Source: an uncultured Mucilaginibacter sp.
GTDB taxonomy: Bacteria; Bacteroidota; Bacteroidia; Sphingobacteriales; Sphingobacteriaceae
NCBI RefSeq assembly: GCF_937859865.1
Contig: NZ_CALMAT010000123.1
Span: 33,861 to 67,901, forward strand
Reading direction: 5' to 3'
Length of the DNA: 34,041 nt
Shown here: piece by piece, positions 23,801-31,409 of the stretch
Layout of the letters: the number at the start of each line of letters is the position of its first letter
Position numbering within the stretch: the first letter of the stretch is position 1
Program-made: the position numbers and the translations under genes
Notes under the pieces: model-generated
The model's database searches: none
Told to the model about the DNA's origin: nothing
The model's input: the letters and a program-made list of their open reading frames with translations, nothing else

Positions 23801-24632
23801 GATCCAGCAGGGGCTGAGCAACACGATGTATGGCCGAAAGACAGAACCGATCAACTGGAAACGGAACGACGAAATTGGTTCTTTGATCAAAGAATACAAC
23901 AAAATGATAGCTTCTTTGGAGTTGAGTGCAAACAGGCTGGCCAAATCCGAACGGGAAAATGCCTGGCGCGAAATGGCCAAACAGGTAGCGCACGAAATTA
24001 AAAATCCGCTTACACCGCTAAAGCTGGGCCTGCAGTTGCTGAGCAAAGCCTGGAAAGACAAGGACCCGAAGTTTGACATCAAGTTCCAGCGGTTTAGCCT
24101 TTCTTTTATTGAGCAGATTGAAAGTTTGTCGCGCATTGCAACCGAGTTTTCAGATTTTGCAAAATTGCCCGATACCAAGCCCGAAGTGGTCAATATTTTT
24201 GATATTATTTCCAGGGCAGTCAATGTTTTTAACCAAAGTAATAACCTCCGCATTGATTATATGCCTTCACCGGATTTGTACCTGGTGCGTGTAGACAAAG
24301 ACCAGCTGCTGCGCTGCTTTAACAACCTGCTTAAAAACGGTATCGAAGCAATGCAGGACGGCCAGCCGGGCATCATCGCTATTACTTATCATATTACCAA
24401 AGAACATATCCTGATTGATGTAAAAGACAACGGCAGCGGCATTCCCGAAAAAATCCGCGACAATATTTTTCAGCCTAATTTTACCACCAAAAGTTCTGGC
24501 ACCGGCCTGGGTTTGGCTTTCATCAAAAGCGCCATCGAAAATACGGGCGGCAAAATTTGGTTTGAGACCGAGATCAATGCTGGCACAACTTTTCATCTGC
24601 TTTTTCCATCGGCCTCTTTGCCAACCGTTTAA
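20898..24632 (+). CDS. large multi-pass sensor histidine kinase (NtrY-like)
   Basis: A 1244-residue membrane sensor kinase. Several hydrophobic segments lie in the first 460 residues, then a large probable extracytoplasmic region (about 470-710), a membrane helix at about 715-740, another at about 775-795, a second extracytoplasmic stretch and a helix at about 935-960 leading into a HAMP domain. The kinase core has the H-box REMAKQVAHEIKNPLTPLKL with His near 1032, the N-box LLKNGIEAMQ near 1147, DNGSGIP, and GTGLGLAFIKSAI. No response regulator is next to it, so the partner is unknown. The start used is TTG 20898, because no ATG is near in frame. Motif copies inside: 21251, 21337, 22106 and 23759. 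A hairpin-forming repeat spans codons 16-28. Confidence 0.9.
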   Translation: MDTSVKVRLLLVVLCISFFFTALTVKKAYNADNLLKSSALTLQKNLNENEAFVEDFLKNPVNFASLKNLGQDEKEALRLIKELSGGKKIYFCTYTNNKLDFWSSIRIVPDNSSAYQNGTSFISEKNGYYELVKKTEGNFSVLFFIPVKTAYSYQNQYLVDHFSPQLLNNNYLALASLQDKQAFKINSLHNVPLFAVKLKPGRPASGSFASAEGILWLLSITVLFVLVYNLCGYIADKGYRNTAVLLALLFVVLCTGAIFFLHVLETLPSGSRVSLVQLQKSYRSFYSIKNIALLILFATWFAIFVSNHRGLLAKPIVNKGKSYLILVLMGLLLVGLSISFSNLFYGLTIDSQLQFDIDNLVNLTAYNFIGTVMLCLAYLIFYLISETCISICAKLNITDRDKLAVFIGIILLATAWHWWDYQYFTCYYLLWAAAVAWRAYNVFYEKGEMPAIAFILVLAVSSVVATSQLSRIQDKLERDQRKTVLHQLVNSVDSNAEYIFRNIESRLVNDPDLLRYVINANRNEVYLKNQLRKLYFDDYLSKYNFKMYAYDNQNHNISGQQDYELNVFKSQVFFGSLKVDSTHYFYRAADAFGERRYFALIPIKANHEVFGTLVVDLKSKVLESGASFPPLLVDEKLKQQNDYKNYSYAFYNDNKLVSQNGKFEYNLHNRQFKGRLKSYTTLETTSEDYSHYSHLIYQPTERKLVVVSLEDTSWSNSLSVFIFFFVVFLVFAFIVVALYWFFGKIQGFNFNHLWWSLSVAANNLLYKTRIQISMVTSVVFTLLIIGLVTMITFSKQYQKQQDDINHEKIKRIANDYESQMMDSKSKGREDLDLRFNAFAETYSADMMLYDTCGVPVLYTRPQLYDYGLMGRRMNAIAYINMKRLQKSEFLNEEEIGKFKFKSAYMPIHNSENNVVNFLQLPYFDNDIEYKNSVGYFINSMINAYALVLVAIGLFAVFIAKKITNPLTLIQQGLSNTMYGRKTEPINWKRNDEIGSLIKEYNKMIASLELSANRLAKSERENAWREMAKQVAHEIKNPLTPLKLGLQLLSKAWKDKDPKFDIKFQRFSLSFIEQIESLSRIATEFSDFAKLPDTKPEVVNIFDIISRAVNVFNQSNNLRIDYMPSPDLYLVRVDKDQLLRCFNNLLKNGIEAMQDGQPGIIAITYHITKEHILIDVKDNGSGIPEKIRDNIFQPNFTTKSSGTGLGLAFIKSAIENTGGKIWFETEINAGTTFHLLFPSASLPTV
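20945..20982. repeat. inverted repeat in the 5' coding part of the histidine kinase
   Basis: AAGCTTCTTTTTTACGG (20945-20961) is mirrored by CCGTAAAAAAAGCTT (20968-20982) with a 6-base centre. The left arm has two extra bases near the AAGCTT end. The outer ends are both AAGCTT palindrome halves. It would fold into a strong mRNA hairpin about 16 codons after the TTG start, and resembles a degenerate facing pair of the dispersed motif. Confidence 0.6.
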
Positions 24633-24653
24633 ATTTAGGCCGGTTTATTTACA

Positions 24654-24750
24654 ATGCTTCTTTTATCACCTAAAAAACAGTAAAGCTTTCTGCGTTTTTT
24701 TAGAAAAGCCCATATTGCCAATACAAAATTTTATGTGATAAAAGAAGTAT
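24654..24750. repeat. facing pair of dispersed motifs (97 bp) after the histidine kinase
   Basis: ATGCTTCTTTTATCACCTAA starts at 24654 and TGTGATAAAAGAAGTAT ends at 24750. The 18-bp ends TTTTATCAC/GTGATAAAA pair extend beyond the 12-bp core. The pair lies 21 bp after the kinase stop. About 45 bp further on is AATTTAAACAG (24793-24803), a fragment seen beside two other elements. Confidence 0.8.
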
Positions 24751-24832
24751 TGTTATCAATCCTGATCCTACTAACATAAAGGATCAAATATGAATTTAAA
24801 CAGAATTTAATTAGCAAGTTCCGGCAAATACA

Positions 24833-24844
24833 ATGCTTCTTTTA
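24833..24844 (-). repeat. dispersed motif copy next to a terminator
   Basis: ATGCTTCTTTTA followed by GGGGCATAAAAAAAGGGA. The A-run of the motif extension merges into the hairpin at 24852-24881. This uptake-signal-like copy is thus joined to a terminator. Confidence 0.75.
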
Positions 24845-24851
24845 GGGGCAT

Positions 24852-24881
24852 AAAAAAAGGGAAACTCAATTCCCTTTTTTT
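24852..24881. terminator. bidirectional rho-independent-type terminator
   Basis: AAAAAAAGGGAA (24852-24863) and TTCCCTTTTTTT (24870-24881) are perfect 12-bp arms with a 6-base loop ACTCAA. It lies 20 bp beyond the stop of the minus-strand coiled-coil gene and ends in a T-run on both strands, so it can stop transcription from either side. Confidence 0.75.
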
Positions 24882-24900
24882 AAAAAGCTGTCGGTTAAGT

Positions 24901-25836
24901 TTATCTCAAACTGAAAGATGATTTGCCCATTTGATAGCCATCGGCATACAACACAACCGAATAAGTCCCTTTTTGAAACTCCGCCGGGTTTACCCAGTCT
25001 ATCGCATAACCGCTGCCATCGTTTTTAAAATCAATAGCGCTTTTGTAGGTGTATTGCATGTCTTGCCCGTTGATGTTAAAAGTGTTTGATTCCGGCGTAG
25101 TAACTAAGTTTCCGGTTGGGTCAATCACCCGCAAATAAATATCATGGAAACCTTTTTCTGCCAGTTCATTTGTGGTAACCGTAAAATTGATCTTGATTTT
25201 TTTAGCGGTAGAAGCACGGGTTACGTCTACTTCTTTTCCACTTTTCTTAATTTTATAAGCCGTAATTGCTACAGTAGATGTTTTAATCGCAGCCGCCGTT
25301 TTTACTTTTGTGCTTAAATCCTGGTTTTGCTGTTGCAATGTGGTCGCTTTTTGGTTAACGGTGGCCAGGTTGGTTTTTAAAGTATCGCGTTCGGTGGTCA
25401 GCGAGGCGTTTTGCTGTTTCAGCTCTTCAATATCAGCGGTGTATTTGGTAACAAAGTACCGCAGTTGTTTGATGTCTTCTTTTGCCGAGTTTAATTGAGC
25501 CACCGTTAAGTGGCCTTTAGCCAAGGCTTTTCTTAATTCCGTAATTTTCGCTTTCAACTGTTCATCTTTTGCCTGCAATGCCTGCGAAATCCGGTGTTTC
25601 CCGCTGTTGGCAGAATCAAGTTGAGTAGTTAAACTATCTAAGGACGATTTTAAACGGGTTTGTGTGCTTACCAAAACTTTGTTGTCGTCCACACTTTGGG
25701 TGATTAATCTTTCTTCCGATTTGTTTTTCTGAAAATACAGGTAAGCATTGGTGCCAAGCAGCGCCAGCACAACAACAATCAGAAAGTAAACTAAGTTGGA
25801 TTTTTTGGCAGGCGTTTGTGGGTTTTGATTGTCCAT
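24901..25836 (-). CDS. membrane-anchored coiled-coil protein, conserved hypothetical
   Basis: A 311-residue protein. A short polar N-terminus is followed by one membrane helix (about residues 16-33, LVYFLIVVVLALLGTNAYLY), then a long coiled coil (about 40-170; many Leu/Gln/Asp/Lys repeats such as LDSLTTQLDSANS and QNASLTTERDTLK), then a compact beta-rich C-terminal part (about 180-311) with ELAEKGFHDIYLRVIDPTGN and FQKGTYSVVLYADG. It looks like a Bacteroidota protein of unknown function that projects a coiled coil and a sensor-like domain from the inner membrane. It is preceded by a GTTTAAG triplet repeat at its ATG. Confidence 0.78.
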   Translation of the reverse strand: MDNQNPQTPAKKSNLVYFLIVVVLALLGTNAYLYFQKNKSEERLITQSVDDNKVLVSTQTRLKSSLDSLTTQLDSANSGKHRISQALQAKDEQLKAKITELRKALAKGHLTVAQLNSAKEDIKQLRYFVTKYTADIEELKQQNASLTTERDTLKTNLATVNQKATTLQQQNQDLSTKVKTAAAIKTSTVAITAYKIKKSGKEVDVTRASTAKKIKINFTVTTNELAEKGFHDIYLRVIDPTGNLVTTPESNTFNINGQDMQYTYKSAIDFKNDGSGYAIDWVNPAEFQKGTYSVVLYADGYQMGKSSFSLR

Positions 25837-25857
25837 GTTTAAGGTTTAAGGTTTAAG
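25837..25857. repeat. three perfect GTTTAAG heptads abutting a start codon
   Basis: GTTTAAG is repeated three times without a gap, beginning one base above the ATG (25836-25834) of the coiled-coil gene. On the coding strand this is CTTAAAC three times. Copy number could vary by slippage and alter expression, but this is only an inference. Confidence 0.65.
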
Positions 25858-26105
25858 TAGATGAATACGTTTTTTAAGGTTCGGTTTTTTAATGGTAATG
25901 TTGGTTAAAATTGCTGTTCGCTGTAACTTTTGTATGGGTTAAAACTATCATTTCTGATGGTATATTGTATCCTTAACAAAAAAATACACAACCGAAGATA
26001 GGATATCCACGTTTTAATCGGTAAAAAAAGTACGTAAAATAAACCGGGACAGGTTTTTTTAAGCTTGTTTGTAATAGCCTGTTTAAATTGATACACGAAA
26101 TGCCC

Positions 26106-26199
26106 ATGCTTCTTTTACCCTATAAAAATTGATGGCCTGATCAATTTAAATAAACCAAAACCAAGTGGTTGCCAATTTTTTAGGCGATAAAAGAAGCAT
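26106..26199. repeat. facing pair of dispersed motifs (94 bp) upstream of the GHL10 gene
   Basis: ATGCTTCTTTTACCCTATAA begins at 26106 and GGCGATAAAAGAAGCAT ends at 26199, perfect 12-bp inverted ends. GCCTGTTTAAATTG precedes it at 26078, matching the outer arm of the element at 31410-31561. Confidence 0.8.
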
Positions 26200-26292
26200 G
26201 GATGCCTGTGAAGAAATTTTTAAGCAAACGCTAAAATGTTTTATTCAAATTAAATTTTTTGTGCCAATAAAATGCTTTGTACCGAGTTTAAC

Positions 26293-26300
26293 TATCTTTG
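26293..26300 (+). promoter_or_regulatory. putative GHL10 -7 box
   Basis: TATCTTTG, exact TAnnTTTG, 20 bp before the ATG at 26321. This also supports starting the protein at 26321 and not at the open frame's first ATG at 26165. A TTTG is present at 26276 but too close for a -33 box. Confidence 0.45.
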
Positions 26301-26320
26301 CCATTTTTAATATTAGTTTG

Positions 26321-27862
26321 ATGTTTAGAGGTATAAAAACAGTATTGCTGTTGCTGCTGATGGTGGTTGGATATGTGCAGGCGCAGGTATTGCCCCAGCC
26401 TAAAAGGGAATTTCGCGGCGTTTGGATTGCAACCGTTGCCAATATTGACTGGCCAAGCAACAGCAAAGCCAATTCTGAACAGCAAAAGCAGGAACTTTTA
26501 AGTATTTTGAGTGCGCACCATCAAACGGGCATCAATGCTGTCATGTTTCAGGTTCGGCCTGCTGCTGATGCTTTGTATGCCAAAAGCCGCGAACCGTGGT
26601 CGCAATGGCTGACCGGCAAACAGGGCAAAGCACCCAGCCCGGCTTATGATCCATTAGAATTTGCCATCAGCGAAGCGCACCAGCGCGGCATGGAACTGCA
26701 CGCTTGGTTTAACCCTTACCGGGCTACTTTCTCAACCAGTCCAAAAGGTATCAGCGATGACCACATCACCAAGCAAAAGCCCGAATGGTTTTTTACTTAC
26801 GCCGGCCGGAAACTGTTTAACCCGGGTTTGCCCGAAGTGCGCGAGTATATCATCAAAGTTATTTTGGATGTGGTGGACAACTACGATATTGACGGTGTGC
26901 ATTTAGACGATTACTTTTATCCGTACCCGGTTTCTGGGCAGTTGATTGATGACGCCCAAACTTTTGCCGACCACCCTGATGGTTTTACCGATATTAAAGA
27001 TTGGCGCAGGCATAATGTAGATACACTGATCCATGCTTTGAGCGATAGTATCCATCACCATAAAAACTATGTTAAGTTTGGCATCAGTCCGTTTGGCATT
27101 TGGGCGAATGTGCGCCAAAACCCGGAAGGCTCGGAAACCGGCGGTGGCTCTTCTTATTACGAGCAGTTTGCCGATTCGCGCAAGTGGATTAAACAAGGCT
27201 GGCTGGATTATATTAACCCACAAATTTACTGGCCTTTTAACAACCGTGCCGCAGCTTATGAAAAACTAGTGGACTGGTGGAGCAACAATACCTACGGCAG
27301 GCATTTGTACATCGGTATGGCTGCTTACCGGATCAACGAACGGATGAGCGCCAGTTGGAAGGAAAGTACGCAAATGCCGCGGCAGCTCCGGTACGACCGG
27401 GAAAACCCGCGTGTGCAAGGCAGCGTTTATTTCAGTTCAAAATCGTTGCAGCGCAATTTGCTGGGCTTTACCGATAGCTTGAAAACTGACTTTTACCGTT
27501 ACCCGGCTTTGCCGCCCGTCATGCTTTGGCGTGATGCTGTTTCGCCCAACATCCCGCGCGAACTGGTGGCTAAAATCACTGGCAGAACCATCAATTTACA
27601 ATGGCAACTGCCTTTGCCAGCCAGCGATGGCAATACCGCTTACGGTTATGTGGTTTATCGTTTTGATCAGCATGAAGCTATTAACCTGGCCGACCCGAAG
27701 CATATTTTAAACATTGCATACACCCAGCAGCGTACTTTTGACGACCCGACTGCCGAAGCCGGCAAAAATTACCAATACGTAGTTACGGCTTTGGATAGGT
27801 TGAAGAACGAAAGTTATCCATCTAACACGGCTGTGGTTAGCGTTCCGGCCAACAGTTTATAG
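26321..27862 (+). CDS. family 10 glycoside hydrolase-like protein (GHL10, DUF187 type), secreted
   Basis: A 513-residue exported protein. The ATG at 26321 gives signal peptide MFRGIKTVLLLLLMVVGYVQ followed by AQ. The TIM-barrel domain starts at about residue 27: REFRGVWIATVANIDWPSNS, then INAVMFQVRPAADALYAKSR, GMELHAWFNPYRATF and DNYDIDGVHLDDYFYPYP. GHL10 proteins such as YngK are thought to act on sugars, perhaps cell-wall glycans. A C-terminal Fn3-like beta domain follows (about 410-510, LVAKITGRTINLQWQLPLPA). An ACAG-form motif copy lies in the signal-peptide codons at 26334-26345. The gene ends 15 bp before the convergent SDR gene. Confidence 0.88.
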   Translation: MFRGIKTVLLLLLMVVGYVQAQVLPQPKREFRGVWIATVANIDWPSNSKANSEQQKQELLSILSAHHQTGINAVMFQVRPAADALYAKSREPWSQWLTGKQGKAPSPAYDPLEFAISEAHQRGMELHAWFNPYRATFSTSPKGISDDHITKQKPEWFFTYAGRKLFNPGLPEVREYIIKVILDVVDNYDIDGVHLDDYFYPYPVSGQLIDDAQTFADHPDGFTDIKDWRRHNVDTLIHALSDSIHHHKNYVKFGISPFGIWANVRQNPEGSETGGGSSYYEQFADSRKWIKQGWLDYINPQIYWPFNNRAAAYEKLVDWWSNNTYGRHLYIGMAAYRINERMSASWKESTQMPRQLRYDRENPRVQGSVYFSSKSLQRNLLGFTDSLKTDFYRYPALPPVMLWRDAVSPNIPRELVAKITGRTINLQWQLPLPASDGNTAYGYVVYRFDQHEAINLADPKHILNIAYTQQRTFDDPTAEAGKNYQYVVTALDRLKNESYPSNTAVVSVPANSL

Positions 27863-27866
27863 GTGG

Positions 27867-27878
27867 TAAAAGAAGCAT
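27867..27878 (+). repeat. dispersed motif copy in a 15-bp gap between two convergent genes
   Basis: TAAAAGAAGCAT preceded by TATAGGTGG. It starts 4 bp after the GHL10 stop and its last base is the last base of the SDR stop codon (27880-27878). The gap holds nothing else, so the motif has replaced the whole spacer. Confidence 0.78.
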
Positions 27879-28624
27879 CAACTGTTCATCACTGCGCCGC
27901 AATTAATATCAATGGTTTGGCCGGTGATTGATTTTTGGCTAAGCAGATAAGCAACCAAATCGGCAATTTCTTCCGGCTGGCTCATCCTTCCTAACGGAAC
28001 GCTTTGCATCGCCATTTTGTAAAATTCATCTTTAGAAATTCCAATTCCATCTGCAATTCCCTGTAAACCCGTTTGCGACATTTCTGTATCTACCCAACCC
28101 GGACAAATCGCATTGACCAGAATATTTTGCGGCGCAAATTGTACCGCCCAAGACCGCATCAAACCTAACAAACCAGCTTTAGAAGCGCAATAAGCCGAAT
28201 AATTAGCCACACCTAAACGCGCCAAAACAGAAGACGTAATGAGAATATGTTTTTCGGCCGGTACTTCTTTTAGCAGATGAAAAAAGGTGTTCACCAGATT
28301 GTAAGTGCCGGTTAGGTTGGTGCTGATGATCTCGTCCCAACGGTCGTTTTCGCCCCAGTAATTCTCGCCGCCTACGCCCGAGTTGGCAATAATTCCATTG
28401 ATAAAAGAAGCATTAATTTGCGATGCTGCTTTTGCCAATTGGTTTTTATCGCGAATGTCTGCCACTAAAGTCTGGTGGTTGTTGCCGGGCAAAGTTTCCA
28501 GCGTTTCTTCCAAATTTCGTGCTGTTCTGCCTAATAAAATACACGTATTGTTTGTTGCCAGTTTTTGGGTAATGGCACGGCCGATACCACTTCCGGCTCC
28601 GCTGATGAGGTAGGTTTTAGTCAT
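27878..28624 (-). CDS. short-chain dehydrogenase/reductase (SDR)
   Basis: A 248-residue NAD(P)-dependent oxidoreductase. The nucleotide-binding SGAGSGIGRA is at residues 8-17, the active-site Tyr-x-x-x-Lys is in YSAYCASKAGLLG, and the late segment CPGWVDTEMSQTG is typical. The substrate is unknown. It follows the ligase gene after 9 bp on the same strand, so it is in the ligase operon without an obvious link. Two facing motif copies lie inside at 28262-28272 and 28402-28413, in different reading frames (Leu-Lys-Glu-Val and Ala-Ser-Phe-Ile). Confidence 0.88.
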   Translation of the reverse strand: MTKTYLISGAGSGIGRAITQKLATNNTCILLGRTARNLEETLETLPGNNHQTLVADIRDKNQLAKAASQINASFINGIIANSGVGGENYWGENDRWDEIISTNLTGTYNLVNTFFHLLKEVPAEKHILITSSVLARLGVANYSAYCASKAGLLGLMRSWAVQFAPQNILVNAICPGWVDTEMSQTGLQGIADGIGISKDEFYKMAMQSVPLGRMSQPEEIADLVAYLLSQKSITGQTIDINCGAVMNS

Positions 28625-28633
28625 AAGTATTAT

Positions 28634-30244
28634 CTAAAGTAAACTTTTCAAACTCTCCAGCGTATCCGCTTCCTCCTTTTTCTTATCATGCCGCCAGCGT
28701 AAAATTCGGGGGAAACGCAAAGCAATGCCGGATTTATGCCGCGAAGACTGGTTAATCCCTTCAAAGCCAATTTCAAAAACTAATTCAGGTTTTACGGTTC
28801 GTACCGGACCAAATTTTTCCAGCGTGTTGCGTTTTACAAAAGCATCCACTTTGCCAATTTCCTGGTCGGTTAAACCGGAGTAAGCTTTGGCAAAAGGCAC
28901 CAAACGATCACCGTCCCAAACGGCAAAAGTATAATCGGTGTAAAGATCAGCGCGGCGGCCGTGGCCTTTTTGTGCATAAATCATCACCGCATCAACCGAA
29001 AGCGGATCAATTTTCCATTTCCACCAGTCGCCGCGCTTGCGGCCAACCTGGTAAGTTGCGTTTTTGCGTTTCAGCATAATTCCTTCCGCAACCATTTCGC
29101 GTGAGTTTTTGCGAATCCCGGCCAGCTCTTCCCAGGAACTGAAATCAATCAAAGGCGACACCCGAAATATAGTGCTAAAAGAAGTATCGCGCTGCAATTG
29201 CTCCAGTATTTCGCGCCGTTCGGTTTGTGTTTTGGTACGGATATCCTCGCCTCCAACTTCCAAACAATCATAAGCAATAAACGCAACCGGGTTTTCTTCC
29301 AGAATTTTTTTGGTGAGGTTTTTTCGTCCGATGCGGGTTTGCAGCAAATTAAACGGAAGCGGTTGTTCATCTCGAAAAGTCAACAGTTCGCCATCTAAAA
29401 CCGTTCCGTCTGGCAGCGCTTGGATAAAAGGGTGCAGTTCCGGGAATTTCTCCGTCGCCAAATCCTCGCCACGGCTCCAGATAAAAATCTCGCCTTTTCG
29501 GTGGATGAGTTGCGCGCGGATACCGTCCCATTTCCACTCGGCCTGCCACTCGTTGGCGTTGCCCAAAGCGGTTTGCATTTCCTCCGGCGATTTCTGTTTT
29601 TCGGAAGTTTCCTGGATGGGATAAGCCAGAAAAAACGGATACGGCCGCGAAAGGTCATCCAGTGCGCCTTGTTCTTCCATCAATTGCGTAAAGGTGTAAA
29701 CTTCCGGGTCCCAACTACCCATAATGCGGTGCGTTAATGTCGGCGCATCTAATTTGGAAATATCGGCCAAAGCTTTTACCACTAAGCTTTGCGAAACACC
29801 GACACGGAAACTGCTCGTCAACAATTTATTAAAAACAAAGCGTTCCTGCCGCGTTAACGAAGCCCAGGATTCGATAAGCCAGAGTTTACGTTCTGTTTCG
29901 TCCAATTTGTTTAAGGCGTTAATTTCGGCAATCCATTCGGTTAGGCTTTTGTTGGATGTTTGGCTGCTTTCGGGCAGCAGCAGCGAAATGGTTTCGGCCA
30001 AATCACCAACCACCTGGTAGCTTTCCTCAAACAGCCAAACCGGAATGTTGGCCAGTTCAATTGCATAGTTTTTTACCAAAGTTGAGTTGATCTGTCGTTT
30101 TGGTTTCCGGCCGCTAAATAAAGCCAGCATGTGCATCTTGTCGGCATCGCTTACGGTTAAAAAATAAGCTTTGATGGCGTTTACCTTTTCGTTGGTTTTG
30201 TTGGTTTCGTCGAGGGCGGCAAAGAGCGCGGCAAAATGTTTCAT
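28634..30244 (-). CDS. ATP-dependent DNA ligase
   Basis: A 536-residue ATP-dependent ligase of the LigB/LigC-like bacterial type. The catalytic lysine is in EWKWDGIRAQL (about Lys238). Further motifs are FIWSRGEDLATEKFPELHPF, TVLDGELL, FIAYDCLEV, EGIMLKRKNATYQVGRKRGD and WWKWK. An N-terminal domain of about 200 residues binds DNA, and an OB domain ends the protein. It follows the exonuclease gene with a 4-bp ATGA overlap, matching the known 'ligase-associated' repair cluster. A motif copy is at 29176-29187 inside the gene (Thr-Ser-Phe-Ser on this strand). Confidence 0.93.
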   Translation of the reverse strand: MKHFAALFAALDETNKTNEKVNAIKAYFLTVSDADKMHMLALFSGRKPKRQINSTLVKNYAIELANIPVWLFEESYQVVGDLAETISLLLPESSQTSNKSLTEWIAEINALNKLDETERKLWLIESWASLTRQERFVFNKLLTSSFRVGVSQSLVVKALADISKLDAPTLTHRIMGSWDPEVYTFTQLMEEQGALDDLSRPYPFFLAYPIQETSEKQKSPEEMQTALGNANEWQAEWKWDGIRAQLIHRKGEIFIWSRGEDLATEKFPELHPFIQALPDGTVLDGELLTFRDEQPLPFNLLQTRIGRKNLTKKILEENPVAFIAYDCLEVGGEDIRTKTQTERREILEQLQRDTSFSTIFRVSPLIDFSSWEELAGIRKNSREMVAEGIMLKRKNATYQVGRKRGDWWKWKIDPLSVDAVMIYAQKGHGRRADLYTDYTFAVWDGDRLVPFAKAYSGLTDQEIGKVDAFVKRNTLEKFGPVRTVKPELVFEIGFEGINQSSRHKSGIALRFPRILRWRHDKKKEEADTLESLKSLL

Positions 30245-31386
30245 AAGGATTCAGGTTGATTGGCTTTGGCTTCACCAAATGTTGTAATAGTTTCGTTTTC
30301 TGCGGATGCTTCTTTTACACCTGTTTTTTTGGTGCCTGCTTCGTCTCCGCTTCCCGATCCTAAATCTTCAGACGGAATTTCGCCCTCACTTTCATCACCG
30401 CCGTACAACGTATGCACTTCGTGCGCATCAAAACCAATCTCCCGTAAATACCTCGAAAAAGAAGCCGTATAACCGTGGGTGAGGTAAACCGATTCGCAGC
30501 CGGTTGCATCAATCGCGCTGATCAAACCGTCCCAATCGGCATGGTCAGAAAGTACAAAGCCACGGTCGGCGGCACGGCGTTTTTTGGCACCGCGTACATT
30601 CATCCAACCGGAACAAAAACCAAATTCAAAAGGCGCCAACTTCCTCATCCAATTACTGCCTACGGCGGAAGGCGGCAACAGCACAATGCCTTTTTTTATT
30701 TCTTCTTTTGGGATTTCAGGATTGATGCGTACTGTTTTTGGTAGATCAATTCCGTTGCGGCGCAAAGCATCATTGGTATTTTCGATAACGCCGTGGGTAA
30801 AAACAGTACCCAGTGAAAGGTCAAGGTTGCATAAAATGCGTTGCGCTTTGCCGAGCGAATAACCGGCAATAATGGTTGCTTTGCCTTCTTCGATGTTCTT
30901 TTCCCACCAGCGGTTGATTTCGTTAAAAATCAATTGCTGCGGTTTCCATTGGTAAACCGGCATCCCGAAAGTGCATTCCGAAATAAAATGATGGCAGGGA
31001 ACAGGTTCAAAAGGTGTAGAAATACCATCGTCTTCCACTTTGTAATCGCCCGAAACTACCCAAACTTCGCCCTGGTATTCTACCCGAGCCTGTGCCGAAC
31101 CAATGATATGGCCAGCCGGGAAAAGTGAAATCTGCACCCCATTTTTATAAACGGTTTCTCCGTAAGGAATGGTTTGGAGGGAAATATCAGCGCCTAAACG
31201 GTATCTTAAAATTTCGCGCGAAAGCTCGTGCGCCAGATATCTTTTGCTTCCCGTTCGGGCATGGTCGGCATGGGCATGGGTGAGAACGGCATCGTCAACA
31301 GGCCGCCACGGGTCAATATAGAAATTGCCTTCGGCACAAAAAATACCGTTATCGGTAAACTGGAGGAGCTGCTTTGCCATATCCAA
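30241..31386 (-). CDS. ligase-associated DNA exonuclease (metallo-beta-lactamase/beta-CASP fold)
   Basis: A 381-residue MBL-fold nuclease. The metal-binding motif THAHADHARTG contains HxHxDH at residues 37-42, and further conserved segments are FPAGHIIGSAQARVEYQGEV, GDYKVEDDGI, ECTFGMPVYQW and LSDHADWDGLI. Proteins of this kind are always found with the ATP-dependent ligase and act in DNA repair. Its C-terminal 50 residues (from about GGDESEGEIPSEDLGSGSGD) are acidic and low complexity. A motif copy (30306-30317) falls in that tail as Val-Lys-Glu-Ala, and an ACAG copy is at 30798-30808. Confidence 0.9.
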   Translation of the reverse strand: MDMAKQLLQFTDNGIFCAEGNFYIDPWRPVDDAVLTHAHADHARTGSKRYLAHELSREILRYRLGADISLQTIPYGETVYKNGVQISLFPAGHIIGSAQARVEYQGEVWVVSGDYKVEDDGISTPFEPVPCHHFISECTFGMPVYQWKPQQLIFNEINRWWEKNIEEGKATIIAGYSLGKAQRILCNLDLSLGTVFTHGVIENTNDALRRNGIDLPKTVRINPEIPKEEIKKGIVLLPPSAVGSNWMRKLAPFEFGFCSGWMNVRGAKKRRAADRGFVLSDHADWDGLISAIDATGCESVYLTHGYTASFSRYLREIGFDAHEVHTLYGGDESEGEIPSEDLGSGSGDEAGTKKTGVKEASAENETITTFGEAKANQPESL

Positions 31387-31409
31387 AGATAAGCAGCAAA
31401 GCCATAAGA

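Larger units (their letters stand above)
25858..26320. other. gene-free 463-bp spacer with motif copies
   Basis: No reading frame here looks coding; a 63-codon minus-strand frame (25905-26096) has no recognisable features. The stretch holds a motif-like TAAAAAAAGTA (26022-26032), GCCTGTTTAAATTG (26078-26091), the facing motif pair at 26106-26199 and the promoter of the glycoside hydrolase at about 26293. The bases look more AT-rich than the genes. Confidence 0.6.

Noticed and set aside
25905-26096. 63-codon minus-strand ORF in the 25.9 kb spacer
   Set aside because: No domain, signal or good start context, and the region is filled with repeats; probably not a gene.
26165-26320. N-terminal extension of the GHL10 protein from the ATG at 26165
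   Set aside because: It would cover a motif copy and the -7 box and would bury the signal peptide that begins at 26321.
2362-30317. Explaining the motif as a common Val-Lys-Glu-Val peptide codon run
   Set aside because: Copies occur in at least three reading frames, on both strands and in spacers, so protein content cannot account for them.
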